A stretch of DNA of 37,005 nucleotides from Clostridia bacterium (GCA_017552845.1 JAFZOE010000239.1:1-37005), one strand, 5' to 3'. Numbered from the stretch's first letter, positions 8,858-16,430 are shown. Notes: a model not told the origin generated them from the sequence alone. Made by a program: numbers and translations.

Positions 8858-8882
8858 GGGTATCACCTGGTTTGGAATTTGA

Positions 8883-10376
8883 TTATTCTTCGATTACTAT
8901 ACCTTCGGCTTCGCGTTTCGCTTTGAGCTCGCTGACTATTCTCTCCTTCTCCTTGCCGGAAATCTTATAGAAGAACATCGGCAGGGCGCAGAGCAGCAGG
9001 CTTACGCCGGGGATGACGGAAACGAGCGAGAACACTGCGAAATTCTGGGCGTGGGTGAGGTCGGTGGCAGCCTTGATTGCCGTGGATGAAAGCATCTCGG
9101 CGGGCTGGAAGCCGATAATCATATACATTACGATAATGCCGCTGGTCGAGAGGGCATTGCCGATTTTGTTGATGAATCCGCTGATTGCGGAGCCGAGGCC
9201 GTTGTCTCTGAAGCCGGTCGTGAGCTCCATATAGTCGAGGCAGTCGCAGATCATCGCGAATGTCAGGACATTGATAACGCCGAGCGGGATGCAGGAAATA
9301 ATTATGAACGGGATGCAGATATAGAGATTGCTGGTAAACCAGCCGATGAGGGTGGTGCCGACGCTGGCAACCGCGCCTGCGAGGCAGGTCGTGATGAGAA
9401 TTTTCTTATAGTCGAATTTCTTCATCATCTTGGGCATGAACAGCATCGCGCCGAACATACCGACTATTGCGCAGACCTGGAAAATGGTCTTGACCGAGGA
9501 GACGCTCGCCGAAATGGCGGCCGTTCTCTCCTCGAGAGTCATTCCGGTAAGATCCGGGCCGATATAGAAAGCGTAACGGGCAACATGGATTGCCGCCGCC
9601 TGAACCATGTATCTGCCGCTTGAGAGAACACCCATAAGCAGAACGAGCATGAGGGGTTTGCAGGTGAATACTCTCTTGAGCTGGGAGGGGTCGCCGGGCT
9701 GACGCTTCTTAACGGGAGGAACAATTCTCTCTTTTACATGGAAATAGGAGTTGATATACATGATAATGCCGATGCCGACCGTGACAATCGCGATAATGAG
9801 ATATCTCTTTTTGTCATAGGCGAGGGGATCGGCAGTGCTGATGATTTTGGGAAGGAGGAAGCCCGCCGCAAGGAAGAATATTTCGGGCAGGGCCGAGCCG
9901 ATTGAATTGATAATCTTTGTGAAGGAGATTACCGAGCCGCGCTCCTTCGCGTCGGGAGTCATTACATTCGGCAGGCACCAGAAAGGAACATCCGCCATCG
10001 TGTAGGTCATACCCCAGAGCACATAGACGACGGCCGCGAATACCATAAGGGCGGTTGCGCTCTTTATATCCGGGCTCGAATACATGAGAATAGTGAGCAC
10101 GGCTATCGGAACGGAGGCAAAGAGGATATAGGGCTTCATCTTGCCCCATTTAGTCGTCTTATGGTCGACTATCATACCCATGAGCGGGTCGTTGATGGCG
10201 TCCCAGACTCTCGCGAGCAGCATGAGCAGCAATACGAAAATCAGCGGAAGCTGAAGTATATTTACATAGTAGTCGCTGATGTAGCTCGACATCATCGCGT
10301 AAATCATACCCTGACCGCCGGCGCCCAGAGCATACATCCACAGCTCTTTTTTGCCTACATATCTTTTTTCTTCCAT
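8883..10376 (-). CDS. GPH-family (glycoside-pentoside-hexuronide) cation symporter
   Basis: The 497-residue protein has about twelve hydrophobic segments and the MFS_2 signature DPLMGMIVDHKTTKWGKMKP near residues 60-80, which marks melibiose/xyloside/glucuronide:cation symporters. It would import a glycoside or sugar with Na+ or H+; the substrate cannot be read from sequence. The in-frame extension to 10445 is dismissed because AAAGGAA lies before the ATG at 10376. The charged tail after the last membrane segment is about 25 residues. The upstream spacer holds a LacI-type operator-like sequence and a repeat element, fitting sugar control. The nearest same-strand neighbour upstream is an NAD-binding epimerase-like gene. 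Confidence 0.9.
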   Translation of the reverse strand: MEEKRYVGKKELWMYALGAGGQGMIYAMMSSYISDYYVNILQLPLIFVLLLMLLARVWDAINDPLMGMIVDHKTTKWGKMKPYILFASVPIAVLTILMYSSPDIKSATALMVFAAVVYVLWGMTYTMADVPFWCLPNVMTPDAKERGSVISFTKIINSIGSALPEIFFLAAGFLLPKIISTADPLAYDKKRYLIIAIVTVGIGIIMYINSYFHVKERIVPPVKKRQPGDPSQLKRVFTCKPLMLVLLMGVLSSGRYMVQAAAIHVARYAFYIGPDLTGMTLEERTAAISASVSSVKTIFQVCAIVGMFGAMLFMPKMMKKFDYKKILITTCLAGAVASVGTTLIGWFTSNLYICIPFIIISCIPLGVINVLTFAMICDCLDYMELTTGFRDNGLGSAISGFINKIGNALSTSGIIVMYMIIGFQPAEMLSSTAIKAATDLTHAQNFAVFSLVSVIPGVSLLLCALPMFFYKISGKEKERIVSELKAKREAEGIVIEE

Positions 10377-10448
10377 GCTTTTCTTCCTTTCAGATGGGAT
10401 AGCTTTTAAGAAAACGGGTGTTGCAGTTAAGAAAACAGACAACATAAT

Positions 10449-10462
10449 TGTAACCGTTTACG
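10449..10462. promoter_or_regulatory. LacI-family/cre-like operator candidate
   Basis: TGTAACCGTTTACG, about 75 bases before the symporter start, fits the TGNAANCGNWNNCA pattern used by CcpA and other LacI-family repressors except for the last base. It overlaps a weak minus-strand TACAAT -10 candidate. No LacI gene is in the window. Confidence 0.4.
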
Positions 10463-10483
10463 GTCCGTAACCCCATAAAAGTT

Positions 10484-10515
10484 AAACTCGCTAGGTTATG
10501 CAACTTCGCGAGTTT
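10484..10515. repeat. Inverted repeat, symporter upstream spacer
   Basis: AAACTCGC at 10484-10491 pairs with GCGAGTTT at 10508-10515, with a nested GTT/AAC pair inside. No T-tract follows on either strand, so it is not a normal terminator. It adjoins a second hairpin and a 28-bp repeat in the 212-base spacer between the symporter and the epimerase. Confidence 0.6.
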
Positions 10516-10519
10516 ACAC

Positions 10520-10538
10520 GGGCGGCAAATCGCCGCCC
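10520..10538. repeat. GC-rich inverted repeat
   Basis: GGGCGGC (10520-10526) and GCCGCCC (10532-10538) form a perfect 7-bp stem with a 5-base loop. Such GC-rich palindromes are often dispersed intergenic repeats in Clostridia; a single copy is visible here. Confidence 0.55.
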
Positions 10539-10546
10539 CAACAAAT

Positions 10547-10574
10547 TTGTCTGTTTGTTTTTCGCTTAAATGCG
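10547..10574. repeat. 28-bp dispersed repeat, copy 1
   Basis: These 28 bases (beginning TTGTCTGTTTGTTTTTCGC) are an exact reverse complement of 25484-25511, about 15 kb away. Both copies are intergenic, and the similarity continues imperfectly beyond TGCG. Confidence 0.8.
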
Positions 10575-10588
10575 ACAGCCGGGGGAAA

Positions 10589-11620
10589 TTACTCGCCTTT
10601 CATTCCGAGCAGCTCAACAGTGCCTTCGAACGAAGCAACGCTGACCTTGATAGAATCGAAAATAGCCGCTTTGATATCATCCTCGGTTGCGCCGAGCATT
10701 TCACTGTCCTTACGGTCTATGAAAAGATTGATATCCATAATCGAGGGAAGAACGAGCGGATTGATGCCGGGATCTATTCCCTTTTCTTTGTATTCCTTGA
10801 TTACCGAGCCCATGCCCATTTTCATTGCCCAGGGAGGAATGCTGATAATCTTTCTGCCCTTCATTCCTCTCGCGTCATAGACGATTGCGAGGAATTCCTT
10901 CCATGTCTGGTTATACATGGCAATCGGGAAGGCTTCATACTTGGGTGCGCTTTCGTCGAGGCAGCGCTCGGTTGCGCCGCAGATGACTTCGCCGACCTGG
11001 CGGCAGGTGAGCATTGCGGTTCCGCCTGCGGGATACATCGTGAACGGGAGCTTATCCATTCTGGCAAGCTGCTCGATGAGGATGGTCCAGACGGGTTTTC
11101 TGCCGGGCTGGGTGCCGAAAATATAGGGGAGCTCGAGCACTTTCGCGCTGAAATTCTCGTCGCAGGCGTCTTCGCAGACCTTTTCCTGATCGAGACGGGC
11201 TCTGAAATAGGGGTTTGCATCCTCAAAATGCTTTTCGGGCATCTGCTTTGCAAGATAGGAGAAATAGGAGCCGAGCACGACTGCGCCCTTGACGCCCGCC
11301 TTCTTGCAGAGCGGGAATATTCTCTCAAGAGGAGCTATGTTGAATTTCTTATATGCATCATAAACCGGAGCGGGGAATTCCACTCTCTCGTCAACGCCCG
11401 CGGCGAAGATGAAAACATCCTTGCCCTGGAGCATCTCGAGAATTTCGTCATCGGTTTTCTTGTTGATGTCGCCGAATACAAGTTCCATCTCCTCGGGGAT
11501 GGGTGCGCCCTGCGGAAGCGGGGGCAGAGCCGCCGAAGAAACCTTGTGGCCTTTTTTGATGAGCTGAGCGGCCGCCTCGCAGCCGAGCAGACCTGTGCCG
11601 CCGATCATAAATACGTTCAT
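10589..11620 (-). CDS. NAD-dependent epimerase/dehydratase-like protein
   Basis: The 343-residue protein is an extended short-chain dehydrogenase. The Rossmann motif GGTGLLG at residues 7-13 binds NAD(P). The segment GSYFSYLAKQ near 117-126 carries a Ser and a Tyr, but the usual YxxxK catalytic pair is not clearly present: the Y is followed by LAK, giving YLAK rather than YxxxK. It may therefore be an atypical or non-catalytic reductase. The substrate is unknown. AGGAGG precedes the ATG and a good promoter lies 67 bases upstream. A sugar symporter follows on the same strand after 212 bases, so a joint role in sugar use is possible but unproven. Confidence 0.8.
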   Translation of the reverse strand: MNVFMIGGTGLLGCEAAAQLIKKGHKVSSAALPPLPQGAPIPEEMELVFGDINKKTDDEILEMLQGKDVFIFAAGVDERVEFPAPVYDAYKKFNIAPLERIFPLCKKAGVKGAVVLGSYFSYLAKQMPEKHFEDANPYFRARLDQEKVCEDACDENFSAKVLELPYIFGTQPGRKPVWTILIEQLARMDKLPFTMYPAGGTAMLTCRQVGEVICGATERCLDESAPKYEAFPIAMYNQTWKEFLAIVYDARGMKGRKIISIPPWAMKMGMGSVIKEYKEKGIDPGINPLVLPSIMDINLFIDRKDSEMLGATEDDIKAAIFDSIKVSVASFEGTVELLGMKGE

Positions 11621-11686
11621 TAATACTTCCTCCTGATTTTTGATTCTGAAAGCGCGGTTACCGAACCGCCGATTCCATACACAGTA

Positions 11687-11715
11687 ATAATATTACAAAA
11701 ATAATAAATAGTCAA
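11687..11715 (-). promoter_or_regulatory. Sigma-A promoter of the epimerase-like gene
   Basis: TTGACT (11710-11715) and TATTAT (11687-11692) on the minus strand are separated by 17 bases, about 67 bases before the start codon. The leader contains a small GCGGTT/AACCGC hairpin. Confidence 0.7.
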
Positions 11716-11786
11716 GAATTTTATATAATATATAAAGAGAAATGAATAACCGGGTCTGCCTCAGATGACGCATAAAACGCAAAAAA

Positions 11787-11806
11787 CCGGGCGGAAATCC
11801 GCCCGG
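11787..11806 (-). terminator. Intrinsic terminator of the STAS gene
   Basis: CCGGGCGG and CCGCCCGG form a perfect 8-bp stem around a 4-base loop; the minus strand then reads TTTTTTG. It lies 17 bases after the STAS stop codon. Confidence 0.9.
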
Positions 11807-11823
11807 CATGATAACCGTAAAAA

Positions 11824-12129
11824 TCAGGTGTTTTCAATATTGAGTATATCCGAGAAACCGGTTACATCAAAGATTTCGCTGACTATCTCGTTGGGGTTGA
11901 GAATTTTGAGCGAGCCGCCCGCCGCCGAGAGTTTCTTCTGCGCACAGAGAATGACTCTGAGACCTGCGGAGGAGATATAATCAAGCTGAGTAAAATCAAG
12001 GGTGAGATCGGTGATGCCGTCAAGATCGGCTTTGAGAGCTTCCTCAAGCTCGGGGGAGGTTAATGTTTCAAGTCTGCCCGAAACGGCATATACGGCCTGA
12101 TTTCCGTTGATTGTTTTATTGATAGTCAT
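11824..12129 (-). CDS. STAS-domain anti-sigma factor antagonist
   Basis: The 101-residue protein is a single STAS domain like SpoIIAA and RsbV. The motif LDYISSAGLRVI (about 49-60) holds the serines (S53/S54) where the partner kinase phosphorylates such proteins; in the dephosphorylated form they bind an anti-sigma kinase and free its sigma factor. The ATG at 12129, preceded by GAGGAGAG, is chosen over a TTG five codons upstream. No kinase (SpoIIAB/RsbW) or sigma gene is adjacent, so the partner lies elsewhere. It is a single-gene unit with its own promoter and terminator, divergent from the WG-repeat gene. Confidence 0.9.
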   Translation of the reverse strand: MTINKTINGNQAVYAVSGRLETLTSPELEEALKADLDGITDLTLDFTQLDYISSAGLRVILCAQKKLSAAGGSLKILNPNEIVSEIFDVTGFSDILNIENT

Positions 12130-12203
12130 ATACTCTCTCCTCAAATGAATCTTTGTAATCCGGCGGCATTCAGAATTAAGAATACTTCACGAACATTCAA
12201 TTT

Positions 12204-12232
12204 ATGTTATCATAAAAAATATTTAATATCAA
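12204..12232 (-). promoter_or_regulatory. Putative promoter of the STAS gene
   Basis: TTGATA (12227-12232) and TAACAT (12204-12209) on the minus strand have 17-base spacing, in an AT-rich spacer, about 75 bases before the ATG. Confidence 0.5.
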
Positions 12233-12265
12233 TACCTAAAAAGGGCAATTTTTGGCGCGTAATCA

Positions 12266-12294
12266 TTGAAGTTTTCAGATTGATATGATAAAAT
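12266..12294 (+). promoter_or_regulatory. Putative promoter of the WG-repeat gene
   Basis: TTGAAG (12266-12271) and TAAAAT (12289-12294) are 17 bases apart, 41 bases before the chosen ATG. This argues against the in-frame start at 12285, which would overlap the -10 box. Confidence 0.6.
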
Positions 12295-12335
12295 TAAAGT
12301 CTAAACAACAAATATACCCGATGGGAAGATATAAA

Positions 12336-13481
12336 ATGAAAAAACTCACCAAATCAGACAAGAGAAAACTGATACTTGTCGCGGGGGCGGCGCTGATACT
12401 TGTGCTGTTTATCCTGCTTGTTTCCGCGATAGTCAAAGGCGTGAAATCAAAGAAGGCGGATAAGGATTCGGGCTACAGCTTCTCGACCTCCGCGCTCAAG
12501 GATGTGAAAAACGCCGAGTGCCTCAATGAAGAGATCTGCGTATTCACCGATTCCTCCGGCAGAAAAGGTCTCATGACTCTTGACGGCACAGTCACCGAAA
12601 AGGCGGGGAACTATGAATTCAGGGTTGTCAGCGACGAGTGGCTCAGCTCAAAAATCATCGCGAAGACTCCCGATTCGGAATATCCGCTGATTGTCGATCC
12701 CGAAACGGGGAAAATCGGCAAAAAGCAATATAACAAGCCCGACAACCCCGAAAAAATCGCCTACTGGAACGATGAGGCGGCGGCGCTCTGCTGGTATGGC
12801 GCGGACGGCTACATTGACCGCGTCTCGCCCGCCGAGCTTAAAAGCGGAGTAAAGCTTTACCCGGTCGCTCAGAGCGACGAGCCGGGCGCGAAATACGGCT
12901 ATGTCAACGAGAGTCTGTCTGTCGCAATAGATTTCAGCTATGACAGGGCGGAGCAGTTCAGCGAAGGCCTCGCGGCTGTGAGCCAGAGCGGAAAATTCGG
13001 CTATATCGGCGAAACGGGCAGCGTGGAGATTCCTTTTGAATACGACAGCGCGGGCGAAAAGCCCTATTCCTTCAGAAACGGGCTGGTTCCGGTCACGAAG
13101 GATGCGAAATTCGGAATTCTCGACCGCCGCGGCAGGGAGGCAGTCGGCTTCGATTTTGATAAGATCCTGCAGGGAAAAGACGGCAAGTATATCGCCAACA
13201 AGGGCGGAAAATGGGGAATCCTGACCGTCAATGAGGATACATTCAACGCCGCGAATACAACCACCACACCACAGACGGAATTCGTTGAGAATTACAGAGT
13301 CACAACAAGCGGCAGCACTCTCAATCTGCGCGCAGAGCCGAGCATCCGCGCCGAAAAGCTTGCGGAAATTCCGAACGGAACTCCGATCATGGTCGAATCG
13401 GTTGACGGCGAATGGGCAAAGATAAAATACGGCGCCTATTCGGGATACGTCAGCACAAAATACATAACTCAGATTCAGTAA
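12336..13481 (+). CDS. Membrane-anchored WG-repeat protein with C-terminal SH3b domain
   Basis: The 381-residue protein begins with a lysine-rich stretch and one membrane segment (about residues 13-33), giving an N-in, outside-facing topology. The middle contains beta-propeller-like WG repeats, recognisable by KFGYI, KFGIL and KWGIL recurring with spacers. The last about 60 residues are a bacterial SH3 domain with LNLRAEPS, an insertion typical of cell-wall binding modules. A wall-associated or surface-sensing role is likely; no catalytic motif is visible. The start at 12336 follows the promoter at 12266-12294 and a weak GGGAAG. A LURP-one-related gene follows after 19 bases, and both end at the terminator at 14043. 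Confidence 0.82.
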   Translation: MKKLTKSDKRKLILVAGAALILVLFILLVSAIVKGVKSKKADKDSGYSFSTSALKDVKNAECLNEEICVFTDSSGRKGLMTLDGTVTEKAGNYEFRVVSDEWLSSKIIAKTPDSEYPLIVDPETGKIGKKQYNKPDNPEKIAYWNDEAAALCWYGADGYIDRVSPAELKSGVKLYPVAQSDEPGAKYGYVNESLSVAIDFSYDRAEQFSEGLAAVSQSGKFGYIGETGSVEIPFEYDSAGEKPYSFRNGLVPVTKDAKFGILDRRGREAVGFDFDKILQGKDGKYIANKGGKWGILTVNEDTFNAANTTTTPQTEFVENYRVTTSGSTLNLRAEPSIRAEKLAEIPNGTPIMVESVDGEWAKIKYGAYSGYVSTKYITQIQ

Positions 13482-13500
13482 AATAAAAGAGGAGCCGCTT

Positions 13501-14025
13501 ATGAAACTTTATCTCAAACAGAAAGTGTTTTCCTGGAAAGACAAGAGCAACGTAAAGGACGAACTCGGCAACGATAAATATTTTGTCGAAGGCAAGGTGC
13601 TCTCAATGGGCAAGAAACTTACCGTATTTGACGCGGAGCAGAATGAGGTCGCCTTTATCAGACAGAAGGTCGTTACCTTCATGCCGAAGTTTTTCGTGGA
13701 GATCGGCGGCGAGCAGGTTGCCGAAATCTCAAAGAAATTCAGCCTTCTCAAGCCCAAATACGTCGTGAACGGCCCGGGCTGGGAAATAATGGGCAATTTC
13801 ACCGCGCACGATTATTCGATTCGCGACGGCGAAAAGGAAATTGCCGGCATCCACAAGAAATGGATGAGCTGGGGCGACGCTTTTGAAATCGACATCGCGA
13901 GCGAAAAGGACGAGATTATCGTTCTCGGCGTAGTCCTTGCAATCGACGCCGTTATGGATTCTTCCGAAAACGCGGCGGCGGGCGGCCTGGCCGGCGGCGC
14001 AATCTCCTTCGGCTCAAACGACTGA
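13501..14025 (+). CDS. LURP-one-related (LOR/YxjI-like) protein
   Basis: The 174-residue protein matches the LOR family, a 12-stranded Tubby-like beta barrel with a central helix, including B. subtilis YxjI. Typical features are the opening LYLKQKVFSWKD, YFVEGKVLSMGKKLTVFD, and the later DAFEIDI and VVLAIDAVMD (the hydrophobic C-terminal helix). The biochemical role of the family is unknown; membrane-lipid association has been suggested for tubby-like folds. A glycine/alanine-rich tail (AAAGGLAGGAIS) ends the protein. GAGGAG lies 7 bases before the ATG. It shares a transcript with the WG-repeat gene and is followed by a strong terminator. Confidence 0.87.
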   Translation: MKLYLKQKVFSWKDKSNVKDELGNDKYFVEGKVLSMGKKLTVFDAEQNEVAFIRQKVVTFMPKFFVEIGGEQVAEISKKFSLLKPKYVVNGPGWEIMGNFTAHDYSIRDGEKEIAGIHKKWMSWGDAFEIDIASEKDEIIVLGVVLAIDAVMDSSENAAAGGLAGGAISFGSND

Positions 14026-14042
14026 TAAACAGGAAAAACACA

Positions 14043-14066
14043 AGAGAGGGAAGCGATTCCCTCTCT
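14043..14066 (+). terminator. Intrinsic terminator after the LOR gene
   Basis: A perfect 10-bp stem (AGAGAGGGAA/TTCCCTCTCT) closes a GCGA tetraloop and is followed by TTTT, 18 bases after the stop codon. Confidence 0.93.
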
Positions 14067-14118
14067 TTTTAAATTTGCAAGCCGTTCCGTTATTATTCCA
14101 AATTAGAATAATAATGGA

Positions 14119-14159
14119 CGATAAAAGACGGAGAACATAACATTCTCCGTCTTTTATCG
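14119..14159. terminator. Likely bidirectional terminator (17-bp perfect stem)
   Basis: The 17-base arms pair perfectly around the 7-base loop CATAACA. The stem core GACGGAGAA is flanked by AAAA on the left and TTTT on the right, which would terminate transcription from either side. Confidence 0.6.
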
Positions 14160-14302
14160 GATGGCTCTGTAATTGTTGCTCACAAATTGCAGATGCATAA
14201 TATTAGCTGGATACTATGCACCTATATTATAGCTGCGGGTATGGGGTTTGTCAAGCGTTTTTTGAAAAATTTTTCCGAAAAAAGAGCTCAGAACGCTTGA
14301 TA

Positions 14303-14316
14303 CACAATATATTGTG
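14303..14316. promoter_or_regulatory. 14-bp palindrome upstream of the GH16 promoter
   Basis: CACAATATATTGTG is a perfect palindrome ending 18 bases before the -35 box at 14335. The position suits an activator or repressor site; no regulator is known. Confidence 0.4.
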
Positions 14317-14334
14317 GTTGTTACACCCTGAGTA

Positions 14335-14363
14335 TTGAATTTATGCTGTTTCGGTGTTATAAT
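14335..14363 (+). promoter_or_regulatory. Sigma-A promoter of the amber-interrupted GH16 gene
   Basis: TTGAAT (14335-14340) and TATAAT (14358-14363) have 17-base spacing, 33 bases before the ATG. Confidence 0.8.
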
Positions 14364-14395
14364 TTTTTTGAAAAATATAACCTCGGAGGGATAAT

Positions 14396-15310
14396 ATGCT
14401 CGAAAATCTTATGAATTCGCTGAATTTTGCGTTCAGGCAGCAGGATGCCGTTCTGCGTATCGGCAGATTCGCTTCCGCTCTATTTGAAGGAGGCTTTTCT
14501 TTCAAGAAACTCGCGGCCGTATTCATCGCATTTATCGAAATGTTCGGATGCGTGATCTCCGATTATCCGGTGACGCCGCTCGGCGAAGAGCTTTCGCTCG
14601 ACGGCTATTCAATAGTCTTTGAGGATGAATTTAACGGCGACGCGCTCAATCTCGATGTCTGGGAATCGCGCTATGAGGGCGGCGGGAACGGCCGCTTCGA
14701 GACCGTCGATCAGGCGAAGGTCGAGGGCGGAAACCTGATAATGACCGGCGAATACAAGTCGGACGGCAGATACGGAGAGGGTTGGTATTCCTGTGATCTT
14801 CAGCTGAAATAGACCTACTGCAAGGGATATTTTGAAATAAAATGCAAATGCAGCGATACTGCCGATTTCTGGAGCGCCTTCTGGATTCAGGCGGAGCACC
14901 CCTACGATCACGATATATCGAAGGGCGGCCCTGGCGGCGCGGAACTTGATATATTTGAATCCTGCGATTCGGGCTCAACGAGCACCCTGCGCAGAAACGC
15001 GGTTGTCCAGACCGTCCACTGCAACGGATACGACGACAATCCCGACAAGCTCGATTCGCGTATTCTCGGCAAATTCAGGGCCGGCGATATCTATAATGAA
15101 TACACAACCTTCGGCCTCAAATGGACCGAGGATGAATATATATTTTATATCAACGGCGTGGAATCCGCGCGCTCAAGCTTCGGCAACGGTGTCTCCGAAG
15201 AGGAGGAATATGTCTGCGTTTCGCTCTGCATGCCCGCCGAAATCACGCTCGACCACGGCACAAAGGCCGTATTTACGGTCGATTATGTAAAAATCTGGCA
15301 GAAGCAGTGA
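14396..15310 (+). pseudogene. GH16 glycoside hydrolase interrupted by an in-frame TAG
   Basis: The reading frame is 304 codons with one TAG at 14810-14812 (codon 139). The first 138 codons have a membrane-like segment (about 38-52) and the start of a GH16 jelly roll (EDEFNGDALNLDVWESRYEGG). The rest continues in frame with GYFEIKC, DFWSAFWIQ, the catalytic motif ELDIFE (E183, D185, E188) and a normal C-terminal strand region, ending in TGA. The intact GH16 at 35684-36601 is 305 residues and has Tyr126 where the TAG falls. GH16 enzymes cleave beta-1,3 or beta-1,3-1,4 glucans, or galactans; substrate unknown. Promoter, CGGAGGG site, downstream terminator and frame are all intact, so it is either a very recent nonsense allele, a read-through product or a base error. 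Confidence is for the call of a GH16 gene with an amber codon. Confidence 0.85.
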
Positions 15311-15321
15311 GTCATATATTG

Positions 15322-15346
15322 AGATCCTTCACTTTGCTCAGGATGA
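15322..15346. repeat. Possible dispersed intergenic repeat fragment
   Basis: AGATCCTTCACTTTGCTCAG and the bases after it, with ATCCT/AGGAT ends, resemble a short element often seen between bacterial genes. Recognition is from memory and only one copy is seen here. Confidence 0.3.
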
Positions 15347-15360
15347 CACACAGATAAAAG

Positions 15361-15386
15361 AAAGGCACGGAGACATCCGTGCCTTT
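15361..15386. terminator. Bidirectional terminator between convergent genes
   Basis: AAAGGCACGG and CCGTGCCTTT pair perfectly around the AGACAT loop. A/T ends on both sides would serve the plus-strand GH16 gene and the minus-strand propeller-like gene. Confidence 0.88.
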
Positions 15387-15400
15387 ATGTTTTCAGATGT

Positions 15401-16258
15401 TTATGCCGCTGTTTTGGAGACGGGCTCGGGGATTTCGGCGGTGGTCGAGAATTCAATCGTATCGATTCTCGCGATGAATCCGCCGGCATCCGGCTTCATT
15501 ATGTTATAGCCGATGAACATCGCTCCGCCGAAGAAGAAAATGTTTTCCGCTTCGTTTACCGTATCGGGCAGGACTGCGTAGCCCTGCGGATTGCCCTGCA
15601 GATCGTATTTATAGACGATATTCGGATTGTAGAAGAGCGAATAGAGGTATTCGCCGTCCGAGCCGAGGCTCTGGCGCGTGAATTTATTCTCGGGATTGTC
15701 AATCACGCCGAGCGCGTTGAAATCCTCATCATAACGGACAATATCGCATGAATTCGAGATGCCCGCATACCAGCATTTGCCCGTGCCGACATAGGCGATT
15801 GAATAAATCTTGCGGTCGAGTGTTTTCGTGCCCTTGATTTCAAGCTTGACGGGATCGACAAAGGTGATGGTTGTATAATTCGGCTTGTTGTTGCTGATGA
15901 CGAGCAGCTTGTTTTCCTCGTCATAGGTCATGTCGTTCGCGTGGTCGATTCTGAGCTCATCGCTCGCCTCGACGACCTGCCATTTTTCCGGATTGATTTT
16001 GATAATCCTGCAGGGGACCTCTGTCTCTTCCGCGTCGGGATTTATCATAATCTGATAGATGTAAGTTCCGTCGGTGCAGCCGCCCTCGACCGTTCTTATC
16101 TGCTCGAAGGGCTCGAACGCGATGACCGTCGTCTGCGTTACCTTGGGAACCTCGGGCGGTTTCTCGGGAGACATGATTCCGAGAGCCGTGAGAATCGCCG
16201 TGAAAATCGCGGCAAAACTCTTAAAGAAGCCGATAATGGCTTCAAAGAAGCTTTCCAT
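15401..16258 (-). CDS. Membrane-anchored propeller-like protein of unknown function
   Basis: The 285-residue protein has one hydrophobic N-terminal segment (FFKSFAAIFTAILTALGI, about 11-28), then a proline-rich link (PEKPPEVPKV). The remainder is a series of short beta-strand blocks with recurring patterns such as YDEENKLLVISNNK, IYSIAYVG, SDGEYLYSLFYN and KYDLQGNPQGYAVL, resembling NHL/YncE-type beta-propeller blades. No catalytic motif is visible. The ATG at 16258 follows CGGGGAAAA and is preferred to the in-frame start at 16327, which lies at or before the likely transcription start. It converges on the amber-interrupted GH16 gene; the partial gene at 36775, next to the intact GH16, has a similar anchor. 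A surface carbohydrate-related role is inference only. Confidence 0.72.
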   Translation of the reverse strand: MESFFEAIIGFFKSFAAIFTAILTALGIMSPEKPPEVPKVTQTTVIAFEPFEQIRTVEGGCTDGTYIYQIMINPDAEETEVPCRIIKINPEKWQVVEASDELRIDHANDMTYDEENKLLVISNNKPNYTTITFVDPVKLEIKGTKTLDRKIYSIAYVGTGKCWYAGISNSCDIVRYDEDFNALGVIDNPENKFTRQSLGSDGEYLYSLFYNPNIVYKYDLQGNPQGYAVLPDTVNEAENIFFFGGAMFIGYNIMKPDAGGFIARIDTIEFSTTAEIPEPVSKTAA

Positions 16259-16332
16259 AAATATTTTCCCCGTTTCATAGATTGCGGTGCGCATTTCGGG
16301 CTGTTCCGCGGCCCGCGCACAAATCAAGCGGT

Positions 16333-16361
16333 ATTATATACCTTTAATATGAGAATGTCAT
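16333..16361 (-). promoter_or_regulatory. Promoter of the propeller-like gene
   Basis: ATGACA (16356-16361) and TATAAT (16333-16338) on the minus strand are 17 bases apart, about 75 bases before the ATG and just after the ABC-gene terminator. Confidence 0.7.
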
Positions 16362-16387
16362 TAACAAATTGTAAATTTCACAAAAGA

Positions 16388-16411
16388 GCCCTCCCCGGAA
16401 ACGGAGAGGGC
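16388..16411 (-). terminator. Terminator of the ABC transporter gene
   Basis: GCCCTCCCCG/CGGAGAGGGC form a 10-bp stem with one C-A mismatch around GAAA. The minus strand continues TCTTTTG; on the plus side a run of eight T lies nearby, so it may work both ways. Confidence 0.8.
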
Positions 16412-16430
16412 GGTGTGTTTTTTTTGCTCT

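Larger units (their letters stand above)
14067..14334. repeat. Non-coding stretch dense in inverted repeats
   Basis: No gene is visible in the 370 bases between 14026 and 14395. Within it I see perfect 9-bp arms at 14090-14098/14106-14114, perfect 17-bp arms at 14119-14135/14143-14159 (GACGGAGAA core flanked by AAAA/TTTT, probably a bidirectional terminator), 10-bp arms with one mismatch at 14194-14203/14211-14220, 9-bp arms at 14251-14259/14292-14300, and the palindrome at 14303-14316. The rest is AT-rich. It could be a degenerate mobile repeat, a structured RNA, or a cluster of terminators. Confidence 0.7.

Noticed and set aside
10547..11623. 358-codon open frame on the plus strand across the epimerase-like gene
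   Set aside because: It starts in the 28-bp repeat with a TTG and runs antisense to a real Rossmann-fold gene; no known motif.
14810..14812. Genome-wide reassignment of TAG to an amino acid
   Set aside because: The zinc-ribbon gene ends with TAG at 20232 followed at once by the next gene's start, so TAG acts as a stop there; one amber in GH16 is not enough for a code change.
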